A stretch of 64,000 nt of DNA from Lonicera japonica (lineage: Eukaryota; Streptophyta; Magnoliopsida; Dipsacales; Caprifoliaceae). A model generated the notes under the pieces. That model was not told where the DNA came from. It worked only from the letters and a program-made list of their open reading frames with translations, and searched no databases. The stretch spans positions 65,601,159 through 65,665,158 of the forward strand of contig CM038467.1 of the NCBI GenBank assembly GCA_021464415.1, in the 5' to 3' direction. Position 1 is the first letter of the stretch. The number at the start of each line of letters is the position of its first letter. Positions 1-11,545 of this stretch are shown here, piece by piece. A program made the translations under genes and the position numbers.

Positions 1-217
1 GTTTAGAGTTACTTTCCTTATTCCCTCGCTTATATTGAATGTTGAAAGAAGACCTTATGCACCTTAGGTCGTTTGAGCGTTCCTAACGACAGTATATACT
101 TCTGTTAATATAGATGCCTTCTTAAGGAGGGGAGCCCGACATTTCTTGGAGCATTGCCTGTAACTTTTTCATCTTTATTTTATGTTTTGAGGATGAAACT
201 TCTTAAGGAGGGGAGAT
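1..217 (+). mobile_element. 3' end of internal region of a Tekay-like Ty3/gypsy element, with polypurine tract
   Basis: This is noncoding sequence lying directly upstream of a 3' LTR. The purine-rich string CTTCTTAAGGAGGGGAG at 199-215 ends two bases before the LTR start TGTAACG at 218, the position expected for the polypurine tract that primes plus-strand DNA synthesis. The same 17 bases also occur at 118-134, so the tract is duplicated. The rest of the element lies upstream of the window. The element orientation is plus. The Tekay (chromovirus) assignment is inferred from the LTR style and is not backed by a coding domain here. Confidence 0.75.
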
Positions 218-815
218 TGTAACGTCTCGTATTTCGTTTCCAAGCCAACTCTCCTCCTCAGCCCGGTTAAGGCTTTATTGCCATTAGATCTTGAACATTG
301 GGTTCCGAGCCTCTTGTATTTGACCTGACACCTCTCGCATGTCATATTAGCTATATTAAGTTTCTAAGATCAACCGTTTCATTATTCGGGTGGCCCGAAT
401 TGAAAACGGGAAGTGAATCGCGTATTTTGAACTTTTCAGAAAAGTTAATTTTTGGCCAAATTTGAGAGGCCATAACTTTTTCATCAGAGGTCCAAATGAT
501 TTCCCATTTATGGCCAAATCTTCATCTCAATACCCTCTAAAACTTTCATGTTTTGACTAAAATCCAAATCATATTCCTCGGAGGTCGAATCAGCTTGCAA
601 AGTAAGCACATTGTTGAAATCTAGTTGTTCGGAAACACTTTGGCAGAGCACTTTCTTTGGTGGAAATTTTGGAATGATCCATCTAGAATTTTAGGAACCT
701 TCCTCTTAGGAAGTTGTAGGCCTTTGAAATACCTTTCCGTGGACATAAAGATCACCTCAATCGGAGTTCTGAGCAAGAAGTTATGGCCAAAATACTAACA
801 GTGCACTAGATTTTA

Positions 816-877
816 CCCATCAATCGACTGATGGGATTGATCAGTCCACTGAAGGGGTCCTGAACCCGATTATAAAT
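816..877 (+). promoter_or_regulatory. LTR promoter: interlocking inverted repeats plus TATA box
   Basis: TATAAAT is at 871-877. Just upstream are overlapping inverted repeats: CCCATCA (816-822) with TGATGGG (829-835), CAATC (821-825) with GATTG (835-839), and GACTGAT (826-832) with ATCAGTC (840-846). The arrangement matches the palindrome arrays found in the other LTRs of this window. Confidence 0.6.
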
Positions 878-3525
878 CCAAAACAGTGCTCATTTCGTCC
901 ATAACAAAAACCCTAACCTAGATAGCTCTAAAGGGGCGATTGGGGGGTTATGTGGGGAGATTTTGAACAGGTTTGATCACCCCTACATGTAATTTATCAT
1001 TTGAGTCATCACCATCATCATTTTCCTCCTCAATTCCTTTCCCCCATTACTGAGGGTTTCAAAGCTCAACTTTGGGGATTTCGTAATTGCTCGGACCACG
1101 GCTCGATTCAGCGCTTGAAAGCTTCGATTGTCGGCCTAACTAAGGTGGGAACAATAGTATTAAAGTTTATTTTCAAAGACTATGCTTTCAATCACCATTT
1201 TCATACAAATTGGGGTTTTTTCTATGCGAAATAAATTTCTATGCATTCATGGGCTTTGCGTCTGAGATTTATGATTATAATTGTTAGTTATCACTTATTA
1301 TTGTTAGTATTTCATGATTTCATGAGAACATCTCATATTTAGTTGATTATCACAAACCCTTGTTACTGGTCGCTAGGGCGCGAGAGCGTATAAGCTATTT
1401 GGGTAACATAAAACTTTGATACGCACTAGATATGGGGTGATATCCATAAGATGAGCTATATTATATCTTAAAAGGATATATATACAACCCTCATACACAT
1501 TGTTAGGATACATGTATATACGAATATATAATTATGGGTTTGATGTGTGGTTAAATGCATACATGGGGGTTGGTTGTTACTTAGTGCTATGTATATATTT
1601 ATACCATATATGTGATTGGTTGGCTGGGTGTATAATTGGCATAAAGCCTATATGGGCGAGTACGATATTAATAAAGATATATATATATATAGCGAGGTGT
1701 GTGTGGAGTGACTTTTTGTTAATTCCCCTTATTTATGTAATATTAGTGTGGTGCTTTAGCCACTAATTAATCATCGAGGAATTTACTTGAAGACCCTAAT
1801 CTGTACCTATACCGAACATATCTTTGAACTAGTTACGTACTGAAACCAAATGGTAGTTGGTTAATATTGCTTATAAATTTTTATATGCATATACAAGCTG
1901 GGATGTATATATATACACACAACATATGCGTATACATGTGATGCACACCTCTATGAGTATATTATTTTAAGAATGTTTCTCCTATGAATGTTTTAGATTT
2001 AATCAGGCACTAGTGGTCAATGGGGTTGACCTAACCCTGGCGACTACATACCCTGGTCCGTGTAGAGGGACCCCGCTTTGAGAGAAGCATACTCTATGGT
2101 CCGTAGGGGGACCTCGCGATGTGGCATACCTTACACCATCTAGGTTGTCCACAGGGGGACCCAGCCTTGGGGTCTACATACCCTAGCCTTGGGGGCTTAG
2201 ATCCGGATAGCAGTGCACTGTTAAGTAAATCCTAGATGTTAGATGATTGGATACGAGATGAGCAGTTGGAATGAGATTAGTGCCTACGTCTATTTTACGA
2301 CTATACTCTCTTATGTTTTTTCTTAATATGATATACTTCCTTATTTTGGTTTATCGTATTTTGGAAAAGTATATACTTTGTTATTACGATTACGAATATC
2401 TTGACAATACTTTTGAATATATGTTTTCTCTTGTTTTCAAGGATGGGAGAGCACTTGGTACGCATTGCATGAAAAATGGTTTCATAGCATTGTTATCTAT
2501 AACTCTCTGTATTTATATATATAAAGGGACATAGAAGTGAAACACATGCATAAACTCATAGCATATTAAATTACTTTCAATATTCCACATCGCAGGCATG
2601 GTTTTAAAAATTATTTTGTATACCAAATGTAACACCCCCGCCTTAATCTACAGGACAACACCCGTAATTAAAACCTGAAGTGCTACTAACCTATTTTAGA
2701 TTTGACTAAAATGGGTATATATGAAAACACATAAAGAAATTCAAACAGTAAATATCACACTTGTCAATCAGCAAGCTAGAAGAAGATAGTACTGTACAAA
2801 ATCATGCATACATGTGACCAATATACAAAACCAAACTAAGCAGGAGCAAGTTAATAAATAACACTTCGGGCTAGCCGTGGCTTCCTAAGATAACATATAC
2901 ATAACAAAAATGAATCTGTATCAGAGCCGTCTATTTTGTTCCCAAACCCGTAGTCCCGTTACCATCATTCGCCCTTTGTGTACCTATAATTGTAAATAAA
3001 ACATGGAGTGAGCTCACAGCTCAGTAGGGGAAAAACAGGGAATAACATATCGAAAATACAATTTACAGTTCAACAAGAATTCATATTTTAACAAATGCTT
3101 TAGTTTCAAAACCATCATCATATGAAACAATACGTGCTCATGCATATGCAGGTTACCTCCCTTGTGTCAACCTTAGAGCCACGTAGCCAGAATATATCCA
3201 TATCGAGCTGGAGTATAGCAAGGGCCTAACCACTCGAGAGAAAATCCGACAATAATCATAAATTGGCCCATCGGCCCCAAGGTATATCATTCGATTATAA
3301 TCAATTTGGACCACATGTCCACCAATAGTAACATAACCACAAAACCATCAATGCCTTACCGTTGTCTAGATTTTCGGGCTGCACACCGCTGGCTCTAGAC
3401 AGCCGACGCGTTGCTGCCCTCCGAAGGTTTAGGGATTTTCAACCCAAGGGCACCAAGCCCTACTTATTATTCATCCCTGTAGGCACAGATCAATACATCA
3501 TCCTTTCACAATCAAAGGGCCACAA

Positions 3526-3614
3526 TAGAATCATATCTGGATCCATATCATAATCATATCACATCCAGAACAGAATCATATCCGGATCTATATCAGGATC
3601 ATGTCACATCCAGA
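3526..3614. repeat. Two-unit tandem repeat inside the solo LTR
   Basis: A unit of about 50 bp built on AGAATCATATC-GGATC-ATATCA-TCACATCCAGAAC occurs twice in tandem, with a few mismatches. It is noncoding. Confidence 0.6.
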
Positions 3615-4713
3615 ACGATACAATAATCATAAAAAGCTCCCGGCATACTGATAAGAGATATACGCCTATATGATAGGCCAAAAGAATGATCTAAGCTTGC
3701 CAAAGGAGATCCAAGATTTTGGTTGACACAAATGTAATGCATAATATGCATAGCATGCTATTTAGTAAACACATGAAGCAATCTATGCCATATACCCTTT
3801 AGCAAGTCTCGTTAGATATCCTTTGATGAGTATAAAATATTAACAAACCAATTTCATCACAAATAGCTTCCATACATCCAAGGGATATCTCGTACAATTC
3901 AATTAGCACACTAAATCAAGTATAAATGGCATACTTTGCCTCAAAACATGCATTCATGTCACTTCACAAAAATTTGAAGTAAATTATGCCATATACACTT
4001 CCACGAGCCCAACCCCGTATTCCATGATGTGTAGAAACAACAACGATTCATTTTCAGCAATTTTTAGGAGTCAAGCATCCATGGAATACTTCATAGGGTT
4101 GAATAATACAAAGGTATCATGTGTGTATGGCATTTATGGCTTCAAATCTCACATTTGAACCTTTACAACCATTTATAAATGCACTCAATCTATGTATCAT
4201 AATATCCTTAGAGAACATATGAGGAAAACATGATAAATTTCATCAAACAAGCCATACTACATGTTTTGAAAACATTTAAACTATATAATTGAGTTTTGAA
4301 GTCATATAAACCCCTACCTCAAGCGTATAGACTAAAAGAAGGAATAAAGTTATAAACTGAAGCCTCGTTCGATGAAATCCTCAAGCTTTCATGTCAACGC
4401 GTTCCTAGCATAGCCAAATCCTTGAATTAATAGAGAATAAACCTAACCCAAGTAGCCAAAGCTCACGCTTGAGCTTTTATAGAAGAAAACTAAGGTAGAA
4501 GATGATGAATAGTACCTTAGAGATGGGTTTGGATGATTTCAAGCTTTGATTCCTCGATTTGGATGGATAGATGTATAGAATTCTTCCTCTTTCTCTCTCT
4601 AGAACCCTCTAGAACTCTCTAGAGGAGTGTGAAAGTGTTTGGGTCGAAGTTGGGATGAAAAAGGTGTAAAAATGGCTTAAAAACGAGCTTAAGTCGGTGG
4701 GAATAGTTAACTG

Positions 4714-4813
4714 GCGGACCAGTATGCAAAATACCCAATACCGGTCCGCGGGGGTCAATTTTCCCAAAAATTTGGTGCCGGACCGGTATGCCAAAAACAC
4801 CATACCGGTCCGC
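4714..4813 (-). promoter_or_regulatory. Alternating inverted half-sites upstream of a minus-strand LTR promoter
   Basis: Half-sites related to GCGGACCGGTAT occur in alternating orientation: GCGGACCAGTAT (4714-4725), ATACCGGTCCGC (4738-4749), GCCGGACCGGTATG (4777-4790) and CATACCGGTCCGC (4801-4813). Downstream on the minus strand is the segment GTTTTTAAGCCATTTTTACA, which resembles the segment in the same place in the 20514-24060 LTR and probably marks the promoter core. Confidence 0.55.
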
Positions 4814-5842
4814 ACTATAACTTTGGGGCTCTGGAGCACTATTTTTGTTTTGGCCATAACTTTTCGCTCGGAACTCTGATTGAGGTGATCTTTATGTCCA
4901 CGGAAAGGTAATTCAACGATCTACAACTTCCTAAGAGGAAGTTTTTTCCAAATTCTAGATAAATATTTTCCAGAAATTCACTGAAGACAGCGCTCTGCCA
5001 AAGCGCTACCGAATGACCAGAATTTTGCAATGGGCCTACTTTGCGCCCTGTTTTGACCCACAAGAAGTGTGAATTGAACTTTGACCAAAACACGAAAGTT
5101 GTAGAATTATACAAATACTAGACACCATTGTGAAAGGAATCTTAATCGAATAAATAACTAAGAAATTACGATAGCTCAAAGATAGTTAGAATTAACGAAT
5201 CACGAAAAACCAAAACTTCCTATTTACCAACCGAAATTGATTCGGACCACCCGAATCACCAAACAATCACTCACATGAGTATAAATAAGCTAATATAATT
5301 CAATTTAAAACAAATTAAAGTATGGGCTATTACACCAAAACCCTTATAGTTCCCACTGACCCCGTGTTTGGCTCACTCCCATTTTCCAAACCAGTTTTGC
5401 AGGTACTTCCTTGGGGTGGCACAAGCACATGATTAGAAACCTCTGATGGCTTGAGACTACATATAGTCGTCTGTAGACGACTTAGCTTATATACATAATA
5501 ATTTGTATAATTTGTATAACTTCATTGTATCCAAGTTTATTCATAAGAGTTGTAAAGCTTTTTAAATAATTGTTGGGACCTCGTTGGAGGAATTGCTTGA
5601 TGATTTAGGACATTATAAGTGTGGAGTTATATTTCTATTTAAACTTTCTTTTATAATTTACAGGTTGGTTTTATTGAAAATACGAACTCCACATGCCGAA
5701 ATTTTCTGAAATTAAGGCCTTACATGTAAATTACTGATATATAAGTTTTAAATTATGTATTTCAAACCCGCCGTCGCGTATGGCACTGTGATTAACCGGG
5801 TTCCGAAGGTCTAAACCTCATAACAGAATTCGGGGCATCACA

Positions 5843-7460
5843 CATAGTCTCTGTTTTCAGCACCAGCAAAGGAAATCTCTTACTCTCTTTGCCCCTCTTT
5901 ATTTCCAAAATCTAAGACCGTATGTTTTTTCTTATGCGTTCATATTGTTTGTGTATTATGGGTAGGAATGCATTTCAATTGTGGAGGGGTGGCTAAATTT
6001 TAGTTATGATTTAATTATAATTAAGTTAGATTTGGCATGGGAAAATTTTTGGATCCGGGTTTGGCTTGCGTTTGGGTGCCGAAGCCTGGATCCGATGCTA
6101 TATATTTTGATTTGTTCTTTTTGGTTTAGAATAATTTAGATGAAATAAAGGGTAAAAGTAAATGGAAAGGGATCCATACCTATTTTTTTATGCAAATGTA
6201 GTGTTGGATGCTATGAAGCATGGGCACTGACATGACAATTGAGTATGATATGACACAGACTCCTCGACACTTCACATTCGAAAAGCATAGGACACGAACA
6301 TGTTGATGACCTGATTAATTTTGTAATGAAACTTAATGGAGATTATCTCTATAACTGATCATCTCCATCAAATTTCATCAAAAAAAAATCAATTGGGAAG
6401 TTGATTAACTAAATTTTTTGTTATATATGCACATTTTTGGACATTAAAATTTTAGATGTTTAGTTAACACATTTCTTGTCTGAATTATTTTTTTATGAAA
6501 TTTAGTGGATATGATCTACTTAATATACAAATCATTACAGATCATCTCCAACAAGTTTTATGAAAAAATTCACCAATTTATCTTTCGAAAAGGATGATCC
6601 TTAAGTAAACTAACTTAAGGACACTCTTTAAGAGAAAGGGACATTGTAACTAGATATATTTATGTCGTCTACATTACTAAAATGTTTACTGTACTCTCGT
6701 ACAAGACATCTATAATTTTACATTTAGATATTATAAGCCTTCTTTTTGGATATTTTGATGTAACTAGATTTATATTAGAAAGTAATATAAAGTTCTATCG
6801 TAAAATAATAAAAGGAGAGGACATTTGTTCGAAATTGTCCAAGAAGTGTTAGATATGTGCTATAAGAAAAATTATATATTTTAATTATGGACACTCGAAA
6901 AGAGGGGTCGGACACGTGTCCGACAAGTGTCGGTGTCCTACACAAATATGACACGGACACGTCAACGTATAAAGAGTGTCCACGGTTAATGCCTCAATTC
7001 TCCTTTACTTTGCCCAATTTGCCTTCGTTTGGTTTCAAACCCTCACAAAATATCATCATATCTCTCTATTCTTGTATCACATAACTATATATGCCTGAAT
7101 ATTAATGTTGTGCATATGTGTATGTTGAATCGTGTGTAAAGAGGATCTGCAACACCTCGTGGCTAAAATTTCTCATTTTTTAAATGAGAAAATAAAAGGG
7201 CTATATATAGTTGGGGAGTAAGCTTAAGGTTTAGGGGTCAAGCCCCATCGGGAAGGCCAAATGAGACGCCTAACCCTACATAAAAGGGGTTTAAACCACT
7301 TTTAATCCAGTTCATATAATGTCCTTTTCAGGAGCTAGGCGAAATGCATCTTAGGTACATCAATTAGTAGGTATGAGAGCCATGGTGGTACCCCCCCCCC
7401 CGGACCGCCCAAATCCCACGAGTGAATTGAAAGTCGGATCTATGATGGGAATGTGAATTT
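5843..7460. other. Noncoding, repeat-derived DNA with GACACG-rich segments
   Basis: No credible gene is seen. Segments at about 6215-6310 and 6885-6965 are rich in GACACG and GTGTCC words and look like two arms of a decayed element. GGACACGTGTCC at 6909-6920 is a perfect 12-bp palindrome. An 11-base C run lies at 7391-7401. The open frames here have no recognisable domain. Confidence 0.5.
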
Positions 7461-7939
7461 TTACTGTATTTTGGTATTCTCCTGGGACCTCATATATACG
7501 ATGGGAATATGATTTCGGGACTCCGAGGAATCTTGGATTGATGCAATAATATGCATGTGTTTAACCAGATGTGACGGTGGTGTATGAATAGGCAATCCAG
7601 TAATTTTCCATACAGTTCTTGGAATTGGCATAGTTGTTATGTAAATGCATGAATGAATGATAATATGAATTATTTGATGGCAATACAAGCTCTTGGGAGT
7701 CCCGAGCATAATCTTGACAGTCCATGAAATCCCTAGTTTAACATAGAAATGCATTAGCAGATTATCAAATGAAGTATTATGCATTAAATAATAATGAATA
7801 CCTCTAGGATGCCCAGAGGCCCTGGCAGTTCTCGATAAGGCTGGGTAGGCTTGGCAGTCATGTTTGGCAAAGATGAGGTCAAGGAATGGGGTGTATTCAC
7901 CTTTGCATGCTTGAATGGAAGACTTCCTTAATAGCATCA

Positions 7940-8760
7940 TATTTAGCAAGAATGTTTTGTATAGCCTGTATCAGGCCCACTACCTATAGTTCCTTGCCAT
8001 TCGTCCTAGTTTACTACCCTTGGTCGTCTTCATTCTTTTTCACATAATCATTCAGATGGCCTTCCTCAACAAGATCTTACAAAAATTACTTCATCATTTT
8101 GCAATTCTTAATTTTATGGCCGTGGTCTTTATGATAAAAGCAGTGGAGATCAAGCTTCCTTTTGCTGAGGTCAAAGCCCATTGGCCTGGGCCACTTGAAA
8201 TAAGGTTAAGAGTTAGTTTTGTATTAATCCCCTTGTAACTATTTTGGTTGGCCTTTTATCCTTGCTGGCTGTCTTTTTTCTATCATACTTTTTGGTCTCA
8301 GTGTCTAAGCTTTCTGGCATCGTTAACCCAGACATATTTCTCAATTTTACCGATCAAATTGTCTGCATCATTTGTGAGGCCCCCTTTTGGTGAACAAATG
8401 GTGAATATCATTCTCATCATATAGGAGGCCGCCCAGAAATGTATGTATACAAAACTTGTGATTATAGCCTTTTGTTTCTTGTTAAAATTCCCATAGCCGG
8501 TCCAAGTAAGCTCTTAGAGACTCGCTTTTGGCCTTCTTGAGAGTAGCCATGGCACCTTGTCCCTCGGATCTTTTGTTCCTGGTAATGAATCTGGCTACGA
8601 ACTACTAATATAACTCTCTGAAATTGTTTATCTTAACTAGGCGTAACTAAGGGAACCATTATAATACAGATTCCCCTAAACTTGTCATAAACATTATGTA
8701 CATTACTGGCCCTTTCGACGTCCAAATGGCCATCACGTTGTAATGTAGGCATGGGACCTC
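7940..8760 (-). pseudogene. Decayed gag of a Tat-type Ty3/gypsy element (middle and zinc-knuckle-like part)
   Basis: Read on the minus strand through several stops and frame changes, this gives the usual order of a Tat-lineage gag. A stretch near 8500-8610 reads FVARFITRNKRSEGQG, then LKKAKSESLRAYLDRLWEF. Downstream comes HTFLGGLLYDENDI, then a CFYHKDHGHKIKNC cysteine-histidine motif near 8080-8160, and last DLVEEGHLNDYV near 8040. Gag forms the virus-like particle of the element. Many stops show that it is dead. The N-terminal part probably lies at 10791-11545, with a copia insertion between the two parts. Confidence 0.75.
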
Positions 8761-8772
8761 GTTCCCTTACCT

Positions 8773-10185
8773 GCTAGAAAATCTGTTGTTGGGAGCAAAT
8801 GGGTATACAAGATTAAAACCAACGTCGATGGTTCTGTTGATCGTTACAAAGCTCATCTTGTTGCAAAAGGTTTTACCCAGGAATATGGTATTGATTATGA
8901 AGAAACTTTCGCTCCCGTAGCTCGTATGACCACAGTTCGCACACTTATTTCAGTTGCTTCTATCCGTAAGTGGGCGATTCACCAGATGAATGTCAAAAAT
9001 GCTTTCCTTCACAACCTCTCCGAAGAAGTATATTTGCAGCCTCCTAATGGGCCACCTCACTCTCCTGGGCAAGTCTACAAACTTCGCCGTGCACTCTATG
9101 GTCTTAAGCAAGCACCCAGAGCCTGGTTTGAAAAGTTCTCCACATCCGTTCTTCACCATGGATTTTCACAAAGTGCTCATGATTCAGCAATGTTTACATG
9201 TTCCTCTCCACAAGGAATTGTTGTTCTTCTCATTTATGTCGATGATATGATTATCACTGGGGATGATTTCGATGGAATATGCAAGCTCAAGACTTATCTG
9301 TGCTCTTGCTTTGAAATGAAAGATCTGGGAATTCTTCGCCACTTCCTTGGTATTGAGGTTGATCGTTTGTCTACCGGTTACTTTCTTTCTCAGGTAAAAT
9401 ACGCTTCCGACATTGTTCAGCACACTAGTTTAACTGACAACAAGATTGCCGATACTCCACTTGAAATGAATGTCAAACTCTTTGCTTTTGACGGGACTTT
9501 GCTACCTAATCCTACCTTATATTGCCAACTTGTTGGCTGTCTCAACTATCTCACCATCACACGGCCAGATATTAGTAGCATAGTTCATATTGTGAGCTAA
9601 TTTATGTCCGCACCACGCTCTATTCATTTTGCTTTTGTTTTCTGCATCATTCGGTTCCTTAAAAGGACACTATTCCAGGGATTAAACCTTTCATCCACTC
9701 CCAGTCTTGTGTTACAAGGATATTCTGACTCCAATTGGGCGGGTGATATAACTGATCACCAATCTACAACAGGATTCTGTGTTTTTCTAGGTGAATCTCT
9801 CATCGCGTGGAAAAGTAAGAAACAAACTGTGATTGCCCGTTCCAATGCTGAAGCTGAGTATCGCGCTCTTGCACACGCAACTTCTGAAATTGTTTGGCTT
9901 CGTTGGTTGCTTCAAGATATGGGAATTGACATTCCTACTACTACGCCATTATTTTGTGACAGTCGAAGTGCTATTCAGATAGCCCGTAATGATGTCTTTC
10001 ATGAACGCACCAACCATATTGAGGTTGACTGCCACTTTGTTCGACATCACGACACTCATGGCACTATTCGCTTACCTTTCGTCTTATCTGAGTATCAACT
10101 TGCTGATCTGTTTACCAAGTCTCATGTGACCGCCCGCTTTCACTTTCTCGTTTCCAAACTCCGAATGCTTTCTAAGCCTTCTTGA
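8773..10185 (+). pseudogene. 5'-truncated Ty1/copia pol: reverse transcriptase and RNase H
   Basis: The frame opens mid-domain at VVGSKWVYKIK and continues through the copia RT landmarks KGFTQ, TFAPVARMTTVR, YGLKQAPRAW and the catalytic YVDDMIITG (about 9235-9260). One in-frame TAA at 9598-9600 stands where the family normally has Gln (VSQFMSAPRS), a single C-to-T change. The frame then resumes with RNase H: GYSDSNWAGD, TGFCVFLG, SNAEAEYRALAHATSEIVWL, and the tail ADLFTKSHVTARF. Gag, protease, integrase and the 5' LTR are missing. The near-intact sequence indicates fairly recent insertion into the older gag relic on the opposite strand. Confidence 0.92.
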
Positions 10186-10188
10186 GTT

Positions 10189-10385
10189 TGAGGGAGGGTG
10201 TTAAAGTTACTAGTTTTTTATTTATTTATTTCCTTATTTCTTTATTTCCTTATTTGATTAGATTTCCTATTCCTTGTTAGACTAGGTTATTTCTTTTGTC
10301 TTGTACAGCTCTATAAATAAAGCCCCATTCTTATGTATTTATTTATTCAATACAATTATATATTTTCTCTTTTCTCTAAACTTAA
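10189..10385 (+). mobile_element. Copia polypurine tract and probable short 3' LTR
   Basis: GAGGGAGGG ends at 10198, just after the pol stop, and TGTTAAAGTTACTAG starts at 10199. That is the expected order of PPT then 3' LTR. The segment contains TATAAATAAAG near 10312 and an AT-rich tail. The 3' edge near 10385 is uncertain because no clear CA terminus or TSD was found. Confidence 0.6.
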
Positions 10386-10790
10386 TAGTTTTGAAATGAT
10401 TTTGATTCAAACTTGGTTTTGATCAATCTAAGAATGTTATATCAATGTGTATGAGCTATATAAATAATCAAATAAGAAACTTTACATAAATCCTAAGCAC
10501 TCACTCAATTATCGAATTTACGAGTCTTTGAATGCTTCGATTTGTTTCTTCAATTTGATCTTCACTTGAAGCTTTTGCCTTGAAGCTTTTGCATGTGATC
10601 CTTGATCTTTTGATCTTCATGAACTTGTCCAATACTTGTAGAGGAATGATCTTGGTTTGGATTGATCGGTTATTGATTGAATGATCCTTGTCATGTTTCC
10701 TTTGAGAAATCATGCTATTCTTGATATTCCATATAAATGAACTATAAACTTCTATCAAGAAATTTGTTAAATTACACATGATTGATTTAT
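10386..10790. other. Unassigned repeat-like DNA
   Basis: No recognisable domain is seen. The stretch near 10540-10640 is made of partly repeated GATCTTCA, CTTGAAGC and TTTTGC words, like parts of other plant LTRs. The minus-strand open frame has no support as a gene. Confidence 0.35.
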
Positions 10791-11545
10791 TGTTATTATC
10801 AAAATAAGATTAAGACCTTCAAGGTCAACAAACTTCTTTGGAGGTAAGCCTTCATCAATACTTCCGGTGAAATGGGACCTTTTCTTCTCCCCCAAGGCCT
10901 TTCTCGCCAAGTCTTTTTTGGTTCCTTCTCTAGAGCCAGCTCTTTTTTTTTGCCAGTTTAAAGCAGACCGGATCTCTAAGATCACCTTCTTCCCGGTTCT
11001 TCTCCCTCCGTGCTTCTCTAAGGCCGCCACCTTGTGCACCCAACTAGTTAAACACATTGCCGACCTAGCATAGATTTCTTCTCGGCCATCTTTGACCCTG
11101 CTTTCTGCTCAGCCGCCTTTATGTATCCTCAGTGACTACCTTTCCCTGGTGAAGTAGGCTTAAGAATTGTGCTCCTCAACGTTACGTGTATCCTGGCTAT
11201 TTAAATTTTGGATTATGCCTGTGAGGGCATATTTTTATTTTGAAGCCTCCTGATGAGCCCTTGACAGTTAATAGCAGTGTTGCTATCGTCCAAATAGTTG
11301 GGGTCAAGATCTCCATGAGCAGGTCGATCATTTTGTGGAGCGAAATTTCGCACTTACTTCCTTAATTGGTGGGAGATCATTGGCAGTTGTGCCTCTCCCT
11401 TGTCTGTTGACAGCATCAAAATCCTGTACCTCATCATTTGTGGCATTATTGTGTTGGGTTCGAGTTTGAGCCATGGCTTCAAGGATTTTGAAGCAGGCTG
11501 GGTATGAAAATCTAAACACTAAAGTAGCACTCCCTTCCCACATAT
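10791..11545 (-). pseudogene. Probable N-terminal gag fragment of the Tat-type element
   Basis: Two minus-strand frames read as low-complexity, charged gag-like protein. One, near 11328-11475, starts MAQTRTQHNNATNDEV. The other, near 10820-11050, is Lys/Arg-rich and ends FTGSIDEGLPPKKFVDLEGL, similar in layout to the segment before the structured gag domain in this lineage. Orientation and order fit the gag relic at 7940-8760. I infer one gag broken by the copia insertion; similarity is weak and frames are disrupted. Confidence 0.45.

Larger units (their letters stand above)
2628..5334 (-). mobile_element. Solo LTR, Tekay-like, 2.7 kb, TSD CCAAA
   Basis: The element begins TGTAACACCC and ends GGGCTATTACA, again near-inverted termini. 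It is flanked by perfect 5-bp target duplications CCAAA at 2623-2627 and 5335-5339. It is inserted in the older 3' LTR (218-5842). Its minus orientation is shown by the reverse complement of the segment GATCTTTATGTCCACGGAAA (4889-4908), which occurs in plus orientation in the host LTR near 735-755. There is no internal region, so it is a solo LTR left by LTR-LTR recombination. Confidence 0.9.
218..5842 (+). mobile_element. 3' LTR of a Tekay-like Ty3/gypsy element, split by a nested solo LTR
   Basis: The LTR starts TGTAACGTCTCG directly after the polypurine tract and ends CGGGGCATCACA, so its ends are near inverted repeats. Removing the nested insertion (2628-5334 plus one 5-bp TSD copy) leaves an LTR of about 2.9 kb. 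Stretches at 450-560 and 690-790 recur in reverse complement in the solo LTRs at 2628-5334 and 20514-24060, so all three belong to related families. A TATA box lies at 871-877. No host TSD is visible because the 5' LTR is outside the window. Small ORFs inside it are not credible genes. Confidence 0.82.

Noticed and set aside
1500..1766. 88-codon ORF with hydrophobic, membrane-like composition
   Set aside because: It lies inside an LTR with TA-rich simple sequence; no domain or conservation can be claimed.
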